From positions 1-31,944 of the forward strand of contig JAWXUT010000007.1 in the NCBI GenBank assembly GCA_044426075.1: a stretch of DNA of 31,944 nucleotides, written 5' to 3'. The position numbers and the translations under genes are program-made. Below the pieces are notes generated by a model that did not search any database, had not been told where the DNA came from, and saw nothing but the letters and a program-made list of their open reading frames with translations. This document shows, piece by piece, positions 25,303-31,944 of this stretch (positions within the stretch are counted from its first letter, which is position 1; each line of letters starts with the position of its first letter). Source of the stretch: JAWXUT01 sp044426075. Its GTDB lineage: Bacteria > Bacillota > Clostridia > Christensenellales > DTU072.

Positions 25303-26550
25303 ATGATAGAAAAAATTTCAAAACTTATTGAAGACGCTGAGATTAGCGCGCAAGAGTTGTTTAAAAAAATAGATAAAAGGGCAGAATATAACCAAAAAAA
25401 GGTCATTGATGCATTCAGACAACATCAAATTTCTGCTAGGCATTTTGTAGGTACAACCGGATATGGATATGATGATGTTGGCAGAGACACATTAGGAAAG
25501 GTTTTTGCAACAATATTTGGCGCTGAAGAGGCACTAGTTTCACCAAATATTTTAAGTGGTACACACGCACTGACAATTGCTTTGTTTGGAATGCTAAAAA
25601 CTGGAGACAATTTGTTGTGCATAACTGGCGCGCCATATGACACATTGCAAGACGTAATAAGCGGTGAAGATAATGGTTCATTGCGTGATTATGGCATAGG
25701 TTATTCTGTAATTGATATTAAGGATAATAAGATAGATTATAATGCTATTTCTGCTTATTTTTCTGCAAATAAAGCACCAAAAGTTGTTTTTATGACACGA
25801 TCAAGAGGGTATTCTTGGCGTGAAGCATTGAGTATTGCAGAGATAGAAGAGGCGGTTAATTTCATCAAAAAACTATCCCCAACAACCATTGTTGCCGTAG
25901 ATAACTGCTATGGCGAATTTGTTGATACTATTGAACCAACAGAAGTTGGTGCAGATGTTATAATAGGGTCATTAATTAAGAACCCTGGTGGAGGAATTGC
26001 TCCTACTGGCGGATATATTGCTGGGAAAAGTGATGTAATAAAACATATCTCATATAGATTGACATCTCCTTCTATTGGAGCAGAAGTAGGTTCATATAAT
26101 GCATCATATTTACCATTTTATCAAGGAGTATTTTTAGCGCCTTCAGTTGTAAAAAATGCATTAAAAGGGTGTGTTTTAGTAGGTAAAGCATATAGCAGCT
26201 TGGGCTATAATGTGAGCCCTAGCCCAGAAAGTTACCCCAAAGACATTATCCGCGCTATTGAATTCAATACATCAGATGAATTGGTCAGCTTTGTGCAAGG
26301 CGTGCAGTATGCGTCACCAGTAGATAGTTATGTAACACCAGAGCCTTGGGATATGCCAGGATACCAAGAACAAGTTATAATGGCGGCCGGTAGTTTTATG
26401 CAAGGAGCGTCAATTGAACTCAGTGCGGATTCACCAATTAAGGCACCATACATTGCTTATATGCAAGGCGGTTTGACATACGAACACTGCAAATTAGCTT
26501 TGTCAGAATGTTTAACGCGAACAATGGCGGAAAACAATAAATCTTTATAA
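25303..26550 (+). CDS. ynbB: YnbB-like PLP protein (aluminium-resistance/methionine gamma-lyase family)
   Basis: A fold-type I PLP enzyme of the family usually annotated as aluminium resistance protein or methionine gamma-lyase-like; the true reaction is not established. The 415 residues show HFVGTTGYGYDDVGRDTLG, the cofactor region VSPNILSGTHALTIALFGML, VAVDNCYGEFVDTIEPTEVG with the PLP-binding Asp, and the Schiff-base Lys226 in GSLIKNPGGGIAPTGGYIAG. Arginine-poor C-terminal part ends with APYIAYMQGGLTYEHCKLAL. It starts 4 nt after miaA, as the last gene of the miaB operon. The miaA-hfq-ynbB order is common in Firmicutes, so the context supports the family call. Confidence 0.9.
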   Translation: MIEKISKLIEDAEISAQELFKKIDKRAEYNQKKVIDAFRQHQISARHFVGTTGYGYDDVGRDTLGKVFATIFGAEEALVSPNILSGTHALTIALFGMLKTGDNLLCITGAPYDTLQDVISGEDNGSLRDYGIGYSVIDIKDNKIDYNAISAYFSANKAPKVVFMTRSRGYSWREALSIAEIEEAVNFIKKLSPTTIVAVDNCYGEFVDTIEPTEVGADVIIGSLIKNPGGGIAPTGGYIAGKSDVIKHISYRLTSPSIGAEVGSYNASYLPFYQGVFLAPSVVKNALKGCVLVGKAYSSLGYNVSPSPESYPKDIIRAIEFNTSDELVSFVQGVQYASPVDSYVTPEPWDMPGYQEQVIMAAGSFMQGASIELSADSPIKAPYIAYMQGGLTYEHCKLALSECLTRTMAENNKSL

Positions 26551-26630
26551 CATAACTAGATAGAAAAGTTGGTGAAATTTATAAAATTCTTCGCAAATAA
26601 CGGCGAGAGAAGTGATAAAAACACGCTTGT

Positions 26631-26664
26631 ATCTATTCGCAAAACACAAGTTTTGCGAATAGAT
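26631..26664. repeat. Perfect 15-bp hairpin downstream of ynbB
   Basis: ATCTATTCGCAAAAC (26631-26645), loop ACAA, GTTTTGCGAATAGAT (26650-26664). The stem is perfect but lacks a T run on either side, so it is not a standard intrinsic terminator. CTTGT (26626-26630) could also pair with ACAAG (26646-26650), giving an alternative fold. It may protect the 3' end of the operon mRNA or belong to a small RNA. Confidence 0.7.
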
Positions 26665-26961
26665 TGCATAAATATTGAAAGAAAAGGGCGATAAAGTCAA
26701 GAATTTATCTATTTTAAGTATTCCAACAATAATACATTGCTAGTTAATTTTTTTACACTTCTGTATGGATTTTATATACAATTTTATTTATCTTTTTACA
26801 GATTTATATCACAAAATCACTACATTTTACTAAAATTTTTGCAATTTTTATGAAATTTACAGGCTATAGATGCATCATTATAGGGCACATTTATGATAAA
26901 GTGCTTATTTTTATGAAATATATGCAAAATATGTATATAAAGTAACCAAAAATGTTTATAG

Positions 26962-26997
26962 TAGTCTAGCTATATATTATATATTAGACTAGTCTAA
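26962..26997. repeat. TAGTCTA inverted-repeat cluster, possible operator
   Basis: A perfect 14-bp palindrome TTAGACTAGTCTAA (26984-26997) is preceded by another TAGTCTA (26962-26968) that can pair with its left half (TAGACTA, 26985-26991). Three half-sites in 36 bp, about 105 nt before the start of the Cys-rich gene, look like a dimeric-protein binding site or a short RNA structure. No regulator gene is nearby. Confidence 0.45.
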
Positions 26998-27043
26998 ATT
27001 GTAAAAATCGCTAAATTTAATCCAATTGTACACAACCCTTTGC

Positions 27044-27071
27044 ACACAAAACAATTTGACTACATAAGTTA
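27044..27071 (+). promoter_or_regulatory. Possible sigma-K-type promoter of the Cys-rich gene
   Basis: AC (27044-27045), 17 bp, then CATAAGTTA (27063-27071), which fits the late mother-cell pattern AC-N16/17-CATANNNTA. A start near 27078 would leave a leader of about 23 nt with the SD. TTGACT (27056-27061) is also present but has no -10 at the right distance. Confidence 0.35.
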
Positions 27072-27100
27072 TAGTATAAATTAATATGGAGGTAATTTAT

Positions 27101-27676
27101 ATGTCATGTAATATAAGAACATGTAGTCCGCCTGAAAAAATATGCGTTCAATTAGAGCGTGTGTTTGATTCTAGCATAAATAAGTTTACAGATGAAAGCA
27201 GAGAAATTGCTCTAACATTTTCTAGTGGAACGCCCGTAGATTATGTAAGCGCAGAAAGCACTGGCACCGTTGATATAACAAGTCAGACTATAACATCAAT
27301 TGACAATAGTCGTTGTAGTAGAGTGCAATACACAGTTGAGATTCCTTTAACTGTAACTGCTACCGACTCAAGTGGAAGCACAATAACTGGAACGAGTACA
27401 GTTACATACACGCAAGATATTTTGTTGCGTGTACCAAGGGAAGCCCTAGTGCCATATAGTTTAAATGTTATTGCAAGCGTAAATTCTGCTATAGGAACAA
27501 TAAGCAGCGATGGAACAACAGCTACCATTACTTGTTGCGTAACATTGATTGCACAAATTATTGCAGATGTTATGGTTGTATTGCAAACTTGTGGCTATGC
27601 AAACATTTCGCCAGCTGAAGAGTATGGTGAAGATGTTTGTACTGAAGTTTTTAGTCTGCCCGTTTACCCAAGATAA
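27101..27676 (+). CDS. Cys-rich protein, possibly spore coat or exosporium associated
   Basis: I do not recognise a named gene. The 191 residues contain eight cysteines (3, 8, 15, 72, 145, 146, 164, 180), no signal peptide, and beta-rich Thr/Ser/Val stretches in the middle (about 50-110). The opening ICVQLERVFDSS and the closing EYGEDVCTEVFSLPVYP resemble, from memory, Cys-rich proteins common in spore-forming Clostridia that begin with a C-x-E-K-V-Y-D-S-like segment; this is a resemblance, not a demonstrated homology. The start at 27101 follows GGAGG (27088-27092) by 8 nt; an in-frame ATG at 27086 overlaps the SD and is unlikely. A possible sigma-K-like promoter precedes it. It is a single gene, ahead of a terminator and convergent with engB-lon. 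Confidence 0.8.
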   Translation: MSCNIRTCSPPEKICVQLERVFDSSINKFTDESREIALTFSSGTPVDYVSAESTGTVDITSQTITSIDNSRCSRVQYTVEIPLTVTATDSSGSTITGTSTVTYTQDILLRVPREALVPYSLNVIASVNSAIGTISSDGTTATITCCVTLIAQIIADVMVVLQTCGYANISPAEEYGEDVCTEVFSLPVYPR

Positions 27677-27680
27677 ATAT

Positions 27681-27715
27681 AAAAAAGGGGCTGAAAATAA
27701 AAATACAGCCCCTTT
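27681..27715 (-). terminator. Terminator of lon-engB, possibly shared with the Cys-rich gene
   Basis: AAAGGGGCTG (27684-27693), a 12-nt loop, CAGCCCCTTT (27706-27715). Read on the minus strand the stem is followed by a T6 run (27686-27681), a good intrinsic terminator 21 nt after the engB stop. On the plus strand the T7 run starts only at 27723, so termination of the Cys-rich gene there is less certain. Confidence 0.85.
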
Positions 27716-27735
27716 AAGATAATTTTTTTGTGCTT

Positions 27736-28380
27736 TTAGCCCTCTTCGTTAACAATTTCTTCTTCTAAAGATTCATCCTCTGCAACCTCTTCGCGCGGAG
27801 CAATTAAATCTTCAATTCTGGCAAACACCTTTTCTGCACCAGTTTTCTTAAAAGATGATGTTACAAAAATATTATCAATTCCAATTGCTAGAGTTTGAGC
27901 TAACACGCGTATGTTTTTATTCAACTCATTTCGCGTTAATTTATCAGCTTTTGTTGCAATAATTGTCATTGGAATGCAATAATGATGCAAATAGTTTATC
28001 ATCATTTTGTCGTCATCGCTTGGCACTCTGCGGATATCTAGCAATACAAATACGCTACGTAGTGTTTTGCTATTTTGTAAATATCCTTCAATTAGCGTGC
28101 CCCATTTTTCTTTTTCGGCATCAGAAACACGTGCAAATCCATATCCTGGCAAATCAACTAACATAAATTGGTTGTTATTGCAAGAAAAATAGTTTACTAA
28201 GCGCGTTCTACCTGGTTCTTTGCTTGTTTTTGCAAGTTTTCCATGATTGGTTATAAAGTTAATAAATGAACTTTTACCTACATTTGATTTTCCGGCAACC
28301 GCAATTTCTGGCAATCCGCTTTCTAATATATTTTTGTCACTTGCAACGGATGTTACAAATTGTGCATTTTTTATTATCAT
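27736..28380 (-). CDS. engB: Ribosome-biogenesis GTPase EngB (YsxC/YihA)
   Basis: TRAFAC-class GTPase needed for late large-subunit assembly. The 214 residues contain G1 AGKSNVGKSS (29-38), the Gly-rich switch region KEPGRTRLVNYF, G3 DLPGYGFA (from Asp76), G4 TKADK (143-147) and G5 near VTSSFKKTG. A strongly acidic C-terminal tail of about 20 residues (Glu/Asp-rich) goes beyond the usual family end. The start overlaps the lon stop by 4 nt (ATGA), showing translational coupling; lonA-ysxC are also adjacent in B. subtilis. Confidence 0.96.
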   Translation of the reverse strand: MIIKNAQFVTSVASDKNILESGLPEIAVAGKSNVGKSSFINFITNHGKLAKTSKEPGRTRLVNYFSCNNNQFMLVDLPGYGFARVSDAEKEKWGTLIEGYLQNSKTLRSVFVLLDIRRVPSDDDKMMINYLHHYCIPMTIIATKADKLTRNELNKNIRVLAQTLAIGIDNIFVTSSFKKTGAEKVFARIEDLIAPREEVAEDESLEEEIVNEEG

Positions 28381-30635
28381 TTTATGGCTCCATTTAGCAC
28401 CGATTTAACATTGTCAACAAAGATAAATTCTAAACTTTCTTTAACTATGTCTGGCAATTCGTTATAATCGCGCTTATTTTCTTTAGGTACAAATACTTTT
28501 TTTACACCAGCACGTACCGCAGCTAGGCATTTTTCTTTCAACCCACCAATTGGCAACACCTTTCCGCGCAAAGTAACTTCACCAGTCATTGCAACAAGGC
28601 GATCAACGGGTTTTCCAGTTAGTGCTGAAACTAGCGCAGTTGTTATTGTAACACCCGCAGATGGTCCGTCTTTTGGCGTGCCACCCTCTGGAACGTGGAT
28701 GTGTATGTCTTGATTTGCATAGAAATCCTCATTTATCCCAAGTTCTTTTGCGTGAGTTCTGCAATAACTTACAGCAATGTTGGCGCTCTCTTTCATAACA
28801 TCGCCAAGGCTGCCAGTTAGGTTCACAACACCCTTACCTTTCATAAGTGAAACTTCAATTTGTAAGGTTGCACCACCCGATTGTGTCCACGCAAGACCAT
28901 TTACAACGCCAACTTCATCATTTTCTTCTACAAGAGCATAATTTACTTTTTCTTCGCCCAAAAATTCAATTAGATTATCGTTGTTAACAATGGTTAGTTC
29001 GTGCGCATCTTTGTCAACATTTTTTCTTGCAATTTTTCTAGCAAGGCTGTTGATTGATTTTTCCAATCCGCGCACGCCACTCTCACGAGTATATTTTTCT
29101 ATTATAGTTGAAATGGCGCTGTCTTCAATTGAAAGCCATTCTTCAGCAATTCCATTATTTTTATATGCTTTAGGCACCAAATAGCGTTTTGCAATTTCCA
29201 TTTTTTCTGGAGTTGTGTATCCGCTAAGTTCTATAACTTCCATTCTATCTAGTAGAGGCTCTGCAATATCATTTATGTAGTTTGCTGTTGTGATGAACAA
29301 AACTTGGCTCAAATCAAAAGGCAATTCTACATAATGATCACGGAAACTGACATTTTGTGCTGGATCCAACACTTCTAGTAGCGCGCTAGCTGGGTCACCC
29401 CTATAGCTACTCGCCATTTTATCTATTTCGTCCATTAAAAATACTGGATTTGCACTGCCCGCTTGCTTTACACTGTCAATAATTCTGCCAGCCATTGCGC
29501 CAACATAGGTCTTTCTGTGCCCTCTTATATCCGCTTCGTCTTTGATTCCGCCCAGACTTAAACGAACAAATTTTTTATCCATTGCGCGTGCAATTGATTC
29601 GGCAATTGACGTTTTTCCCGTTCCTGGAGGTCCAACTAAACAGATTATTGGGCTACGTCCAGTTGTGCTTAATTTACGCACCGCAAGTGCTTCCAACAGC
29701 CTCTCTTTTACCTTTTCTAGCCCATAATGATCTTCATTTAATATATCTTCTGCACGTGATAAGTCATCATTATCTTTTGTACACTTCTTCCAAGGCAACT
29801 CCAATAACGAATCCAAATAATTCTTTAATATAGCCATATCTGGTGAAGAAGGTGCTGTTTTATTGATGCGTCTTGCCTCTTTAGTTAGCTTTGTTTTAAC
29901 AGCTTTGTCAGCTTCTAACTCATCAATCTTAGTTAAATAATCTTCAACTTCGTTCTCGCCGTCAAGTTCTTCTGTCAATGCTTTAATTTTCTCGCGAGCG
30001 TAAAATTCACGGTGATTTTCGGCAGCTGCATTTGCCACTGCAGTCTCAACAGATTTTTCTAAATCAACAAGAGCGGTTGCTTTTATGATATCCGCAATAA
30101 ATGCTGTAAGCCTATCGTCTATGCTGAAAAGTGTACTAAAAGGTGTTTGTGTTTCTTCAGTGCCATCCATTATTGCATCGATACTAGCAATGATGTTATC
30201 TTTATCAAAAAGAGACTCATCGCTTCCTATAGCATCAAGATAATCTTTGTATGCCACTTCCGCTTGCCTTAAAAGAACATCTATGCGTTCTGCGTCTTTA
30301 ACTTCGTGAATATATGGTGAAACTTCGCTGCTTGCAATTATTGCAACATCCTCTGTGCAATTTTCTAGCATTACATAGTCTTTAATATCAACGCCTAGTG
30401 TTGTTTTTTCGTCAAAAGGATTGGTTAGAACTTGTTCTATTGTTCCAACCACGCCTATATTTTTGATTAAATCGCTTAGTTTTGCATCCGAATTGCCGTA
30501 CATTAAAACAATGTCTTGGCCAATCATCGTGTCAAAATTAAACATAAGCAAATCTTCATGGCTCTCAAGTGGAATAATTTTCATCGACTTTGGTGTAGCC
30601 ACTACAGATGTTTTAATTGCTAAATAACTGTTCAT
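28377..30635 (-). CDS. lon: ATP-dependent protease Lon (LonA type)
   Basis: AAA+ serine protease degrading misfolded and regulatory proteins in the cytosol. The 752 residues have a divergent N-terminal substrate-binding domain (about 1-190), a coiled coil (about 195-265), the AAA+ module with Walker A GPPGTGKT (335-342), VFLMDEIDKM as Walker B, and the protease domain with catalytic Ser659 (KDGPSAGVTI) and Lys702 (PIGGLKEK), 43 residues apart as in E. coli. Length is slightly below the usual 770-800 because of a shorter N-terminal part. SD GAGG is 5 nt before the ATG. It has its own promoter downstream of clpX and is coupled to engB. Confidence 0.97.
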   Translation of the reverse strand: MNSYLAIKTSVVATPKSMKIIPLESHEDLLMFNFDTMIGQDIVLMYGNSDAKLSDLIKNIGVVGTIEQVLTNPFDEKTTLGVDIKDYVMLENCTEDVAIIASSEVSPYIHEVKDAERIDVLLRQAEVAYKDYLDAIGSDESLFDKDNIIASIDAIMDGTEETQTPFSTLFSIDDRLTAFIADIIKATALVDLEKSVETAVANAAAENHREFYAREKIKALTEELDGENEVEDYLTKIDELEADKAVKTKLTKEARRINKTAPSSPDMAILKNYLDSLLELPWKKCTKDNDDLSRAEDILNEDHYGLEKVKERLLEALAVRKLSTTGRSPIICLVGPPGTGKTSIAESIARAMDKKFVRLSLGGIKDEADIRGHRKTYVGAMAGRIIDSVKQAGSANPVFLMDEIDKMASSYRGDPASALLEVLDPAQNVSFRDHYVELPFDLSQVLFITTANYINDIAEPLLDRMEVIELSGYTTPEKMEIAKRYLVPKAYKNNGIAEEWLSIEDSAISTIIEKYTRESGVRGLEKSINSLARKIARKNVDKDAHELTIVNNDNLIEFLGEEKVNYALVEENDEVGVVNGLAWTQSGGATLQIEVSLMKGKGVVNLTGSLGDVMKESANIAVSYCRTHAKELGINEDFYANQDIHIHVPEGGTPKDGPSAGVTITTALVSALTGKPVDRLVAMTGEVTLRGKVLPIGGLKEKCLAAVRAGVKKVFVPKENKRDYNELPDIVKESLEFIFVDNVKSVLNGAIK

Positions 30636-30656
30636 ATTGTCCTCATTTGTGCTTAG

Positions 30657-30685
30657 ATTATATCATATTAATATACAACAATCAA
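30657..30685 (-). promoter_or_regulatory. Sigma-A promoter of lon-engB
   Basis: On the minus strand TTGATT (30685-30680), a 17-bp spacer and a perfect TATAAT (30662-30657). Transcription should start near 30650, leaving about 15 nt of leader that includes the SD. No CIRCE or other heat-shock operator is seen between clpX and lon, and no terminator follows clpX. Confidence 0.75.
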
Positions 30686-30726
30686 TAATCTATATTTAAT
30701 TTATACTGGTAATAGTTGTAATTCTA

Positions 30727-31944
30727 TCAACCAGCCTTTTTAACCACAATAGGTGGTTTTTTATTATTTATTGTGTCAGCGGTGATGCGAATTTCTTGCA
30801 CATCGCCTTGTTCTGGGATATCATACATAATATCTATTATGGAATTTTCAACTATTGTTCGCAACCCTCTTGCGCCAGTTTTCAATTGAATAGCGCGCTT
30901 TGCTATAGCGTGAATTGCCTCATCATCAAAAACCAAATCAACATTATCATAATCCAATAATTTTTTATATTGGCTGATAATAGCATTTTTAGGTTCCAAC
31001 AATATACGAACAAGTGCCTTTTCATCAAGTGGTTCAAGCGCCGTAATAATAGGCATTCTGCCTACAAATTCTGGAATCAAACCATAACTAATTAAATCAT
31101 CGGGTTGCAAGGCTTCAATCATACCGTTGTAGCTATTTTCTTCAGAGCGAAGCACTGCATTGAAACCAATGCCACTATCATCTTTTCTCTTAACAACAAG
31201 CTTATCAAGTCCTACAAAAGCCCCGCCACATATAAATAAAATGTTGGTTGTGTCAATTTGCAAACACTCTTGTTGAGGGTGCTTTCTTCCGCCTTGTGGA
31301 GGAACATTGGCAACAGTGCTCTCAATTATTTTTAGAAGCGCTTGTTGCACGCCTTCGCCAGAAACGTCGCGAGTTATTGACATATTTTCGCCTTTTCTGC
31401 AAATTTTGTCGATTTCATCGATATAAATAATGCCGTGTTCTGCGCGAGAAATATCATCGCCAGCGCTTTTAATTAGCTTTAATAATATATTTTCTACATC
31501 TTCGCCTACATAACCTGCTTCGGTTAGCGCTGTTGCATCTGCAATTGCAAATGGAACATTTAATATATTTGCAAGTGTTTTTGCAAGTAGTGTTTTGCCA
31601 GAACCAGTTGGCCCCAACATCAAAACATTGCTTTTATCTAGCACAACATCACTGTATTTTCCGCCACTAACACCGTGCTCAATGCGTTTGTAATGATTGT
31701 ATACTGCTACGCTAAGAATTTTCTTTGCAGTATCTTGGCCAACAATAAATTCATCTAATTTCGCCTTTAATTCGTGCGGTTTTAATAGATTTATAGCTTT
31801 TTCTGACTCCAAATCCTCTTCTTCGTCAAAATGATCCTCGTGTTCTTCAAGAATACCCATTGCAGTTTCTACACAATAATTACATATTTGTAGCCCAGTA
31901 GGTCCGGTAACTAACATATCAACCGTGTCACCCGTTCTGCCACA
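30727..31944 (-). CDS. clpX: ClpX ATPase of the ClpXP protease, N-terminus cut by the window edge
   Basis: AAA+ unfoldase that feeds substrates to ClpP. The frame is open to the window edge; the first visible residue is a Cys that would be the second of the first CxxC, followed by ICNYC, so the C4 zinc domain is mostly present and only about 10-20 residues are missing. Then come an unusually acidic linker (EEHEDHFDEEEDLESE), the conserved KPHELKAKLDEFIVGQ, Walker A GPTGSGKT, pore loop GYVGED, Walker B IIYIDEIDKI, and the IGF loop (DSGIGFNAV) that docks on ClpP. ClpP itself is outside the window. clpX, lon and engB are in the order usual for Firmicutes. The first ATG inside the window is internal. 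Confidence 0.97.
   Translation of the reverse strand, partial: CGRTGDTVDMLVTGPTGLQICNYCVETAMGILEEHEDHFDEEEDLESEKAINLLKPHELKAKLDEFIVGQDTAKKILSVAVYNHYKRIEHGVSGGKYSDVVLDKSNVLMLGPTGSGKTLLAKTLANILNVPFAIADATALTEAGYVGEDVENILLKLIKSAGDDISRAEHGIIYIDEIDKICRKGENMSITRDVSGEGVQQALLKIIESTVANVPPQGGRKHPQQECLQIDTTNILFICGGAFVGLDKLVVKRKDDSGIGFNAVLRSEENSYNGMIEALQPDDLISYGLIPEFVGRMPIITALEPLDEKALVRILLEPKNAIISQYKKLLDYDNVDLVFDDEAIHAIAKRAIQLKTGARGLRTIVENSIIDIMYDIPEQGDVQEIRITADTINNKKPPIVVKKAG

Larger units (their letters stand above)
26551..27100. other. Long gene-free, AT-rich stretch with inverted repeats
   Basis: This 550-nt stretch between ynbB and the Cys-rich gene has no credible open frame. Its first 120 nt are less AT-rich and contain two hairpins: TTCTTCGC (26587-26594) with GCGAGAGAA (26603-26611, one bulge), and the perfect one at 26631. 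The middle (26700-26940) is strongly AT-rich and holds two copies of ATTTTTATGAAAT (near 26844 and 26907) and a small hairpin at about 26885-26904. The last part has the TAGTCTA repeats and a possible promoter. No standard terminator follows ynbB. I see no match to tmRNA, SRP RNA, RNase P RNA or a tRNA. Confidence 0.6.

Noticed and set aside
26850..26945. 31-codon open frame on the plus strand in the long gene-free stretch
   Set aside because: No SD, AT-driven composition, no recognisable product.
26551..27100. Possible CRISPR array, tRNA or known housekeeping RNA in the long gap
   Set aside because: No regularly spaced direct repeats, no tRNA arms, and no conserved motifs of tmRNA, SRP RNA, RNase P RNA or 6S RNA that I can see.
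1..31944. A new defence, mobile or biosynthetic system
   Set aside because: Almost all genes belong to core families in familiar order; no transposase, integrase, toxin-antitoxin pair, nuclease-helicase cluster or composition shift was found.

Overview
The window is 31.9 kb of AT-rich DNA from a spore-forming member of the Bacillota, most likely an uncultured Clostridia-type anaerobe. The evidence is the spoIIAA-spoIIAB-sigF operon followed by spoVAC-spoVAD-spoVAE, a YunB homologue, Firmicutes-type Shine-Dalgarno (SD) sites, and gene pairs typical of the phylum (clpX/lon/engB, mutS/mutL/miaA, pepP/efp, nifS/thiI). Nearly everything is recognisable core chromosome. I found no insertion sequence, prophage, CRISPR array, tRNA or rRNA.

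Layout. 1-605: 3' part of pyrH (UMP kinase), ending at a strong two-way terminator shared with a convergent HtrA-like lipoprotein protease (minus strand). 1993-5530: sporulation block, spoIIAA, spoIIAB, sigF, a 27-codon open frame missed by length cut-offs, then spoVAC, spoVAD and spoVAE; this links forespore sigma-factor control to the dipicolinate channel genes. 5537-7252: pepP-efp with its own promoter and terminator. 7251-7910 (minus): yunB. 7994-16171: pheS-pheT-mutS2-nifS-thiI, one tight operon closed by a two-way terminator. 16170-18401 (minus): a class A penicillin-binding protein, divergent from miaB-mutS-mutL-miaA-ynbB (18467-26550). 26551-27100: the only long gene-free stretch, with several inverted repeats, ahead of a Cys-rich, probably spore-associated protein. 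27681-31944 (minus): engB, lon and the 5'-truncated clpX, read in the order clpX, lon, engB.

How the genes fit together: translation fidelity and tRNA modification (pheST, thiI with its sulfur donor, miaA, miaB, efp), DNA repair (mutS, mutL, mutS2), protein quality control (htrA, lon, clpX), ribosome assembly (engB), and sporulation (spoIIA, sigF, spoVA, yunB, possibly the PBP and the Cys-rich protein).

The most interesting signals are regulatory. Four genes (pepP, yunB, the PBP gene, miaB) have a promoter-like -10 element only 5-7 nt from the start codon and no SD, so their mRNAs look leaderless. Two of these promoters resemble sporulation sigma-factor sites. Between sigF and spoVA a hairpin ending in a T run buries the SD of the small open frame, while a sigma-G-like promoter overlaps the same hairpin. 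I do not see a new multi-gene system and do not claim one.
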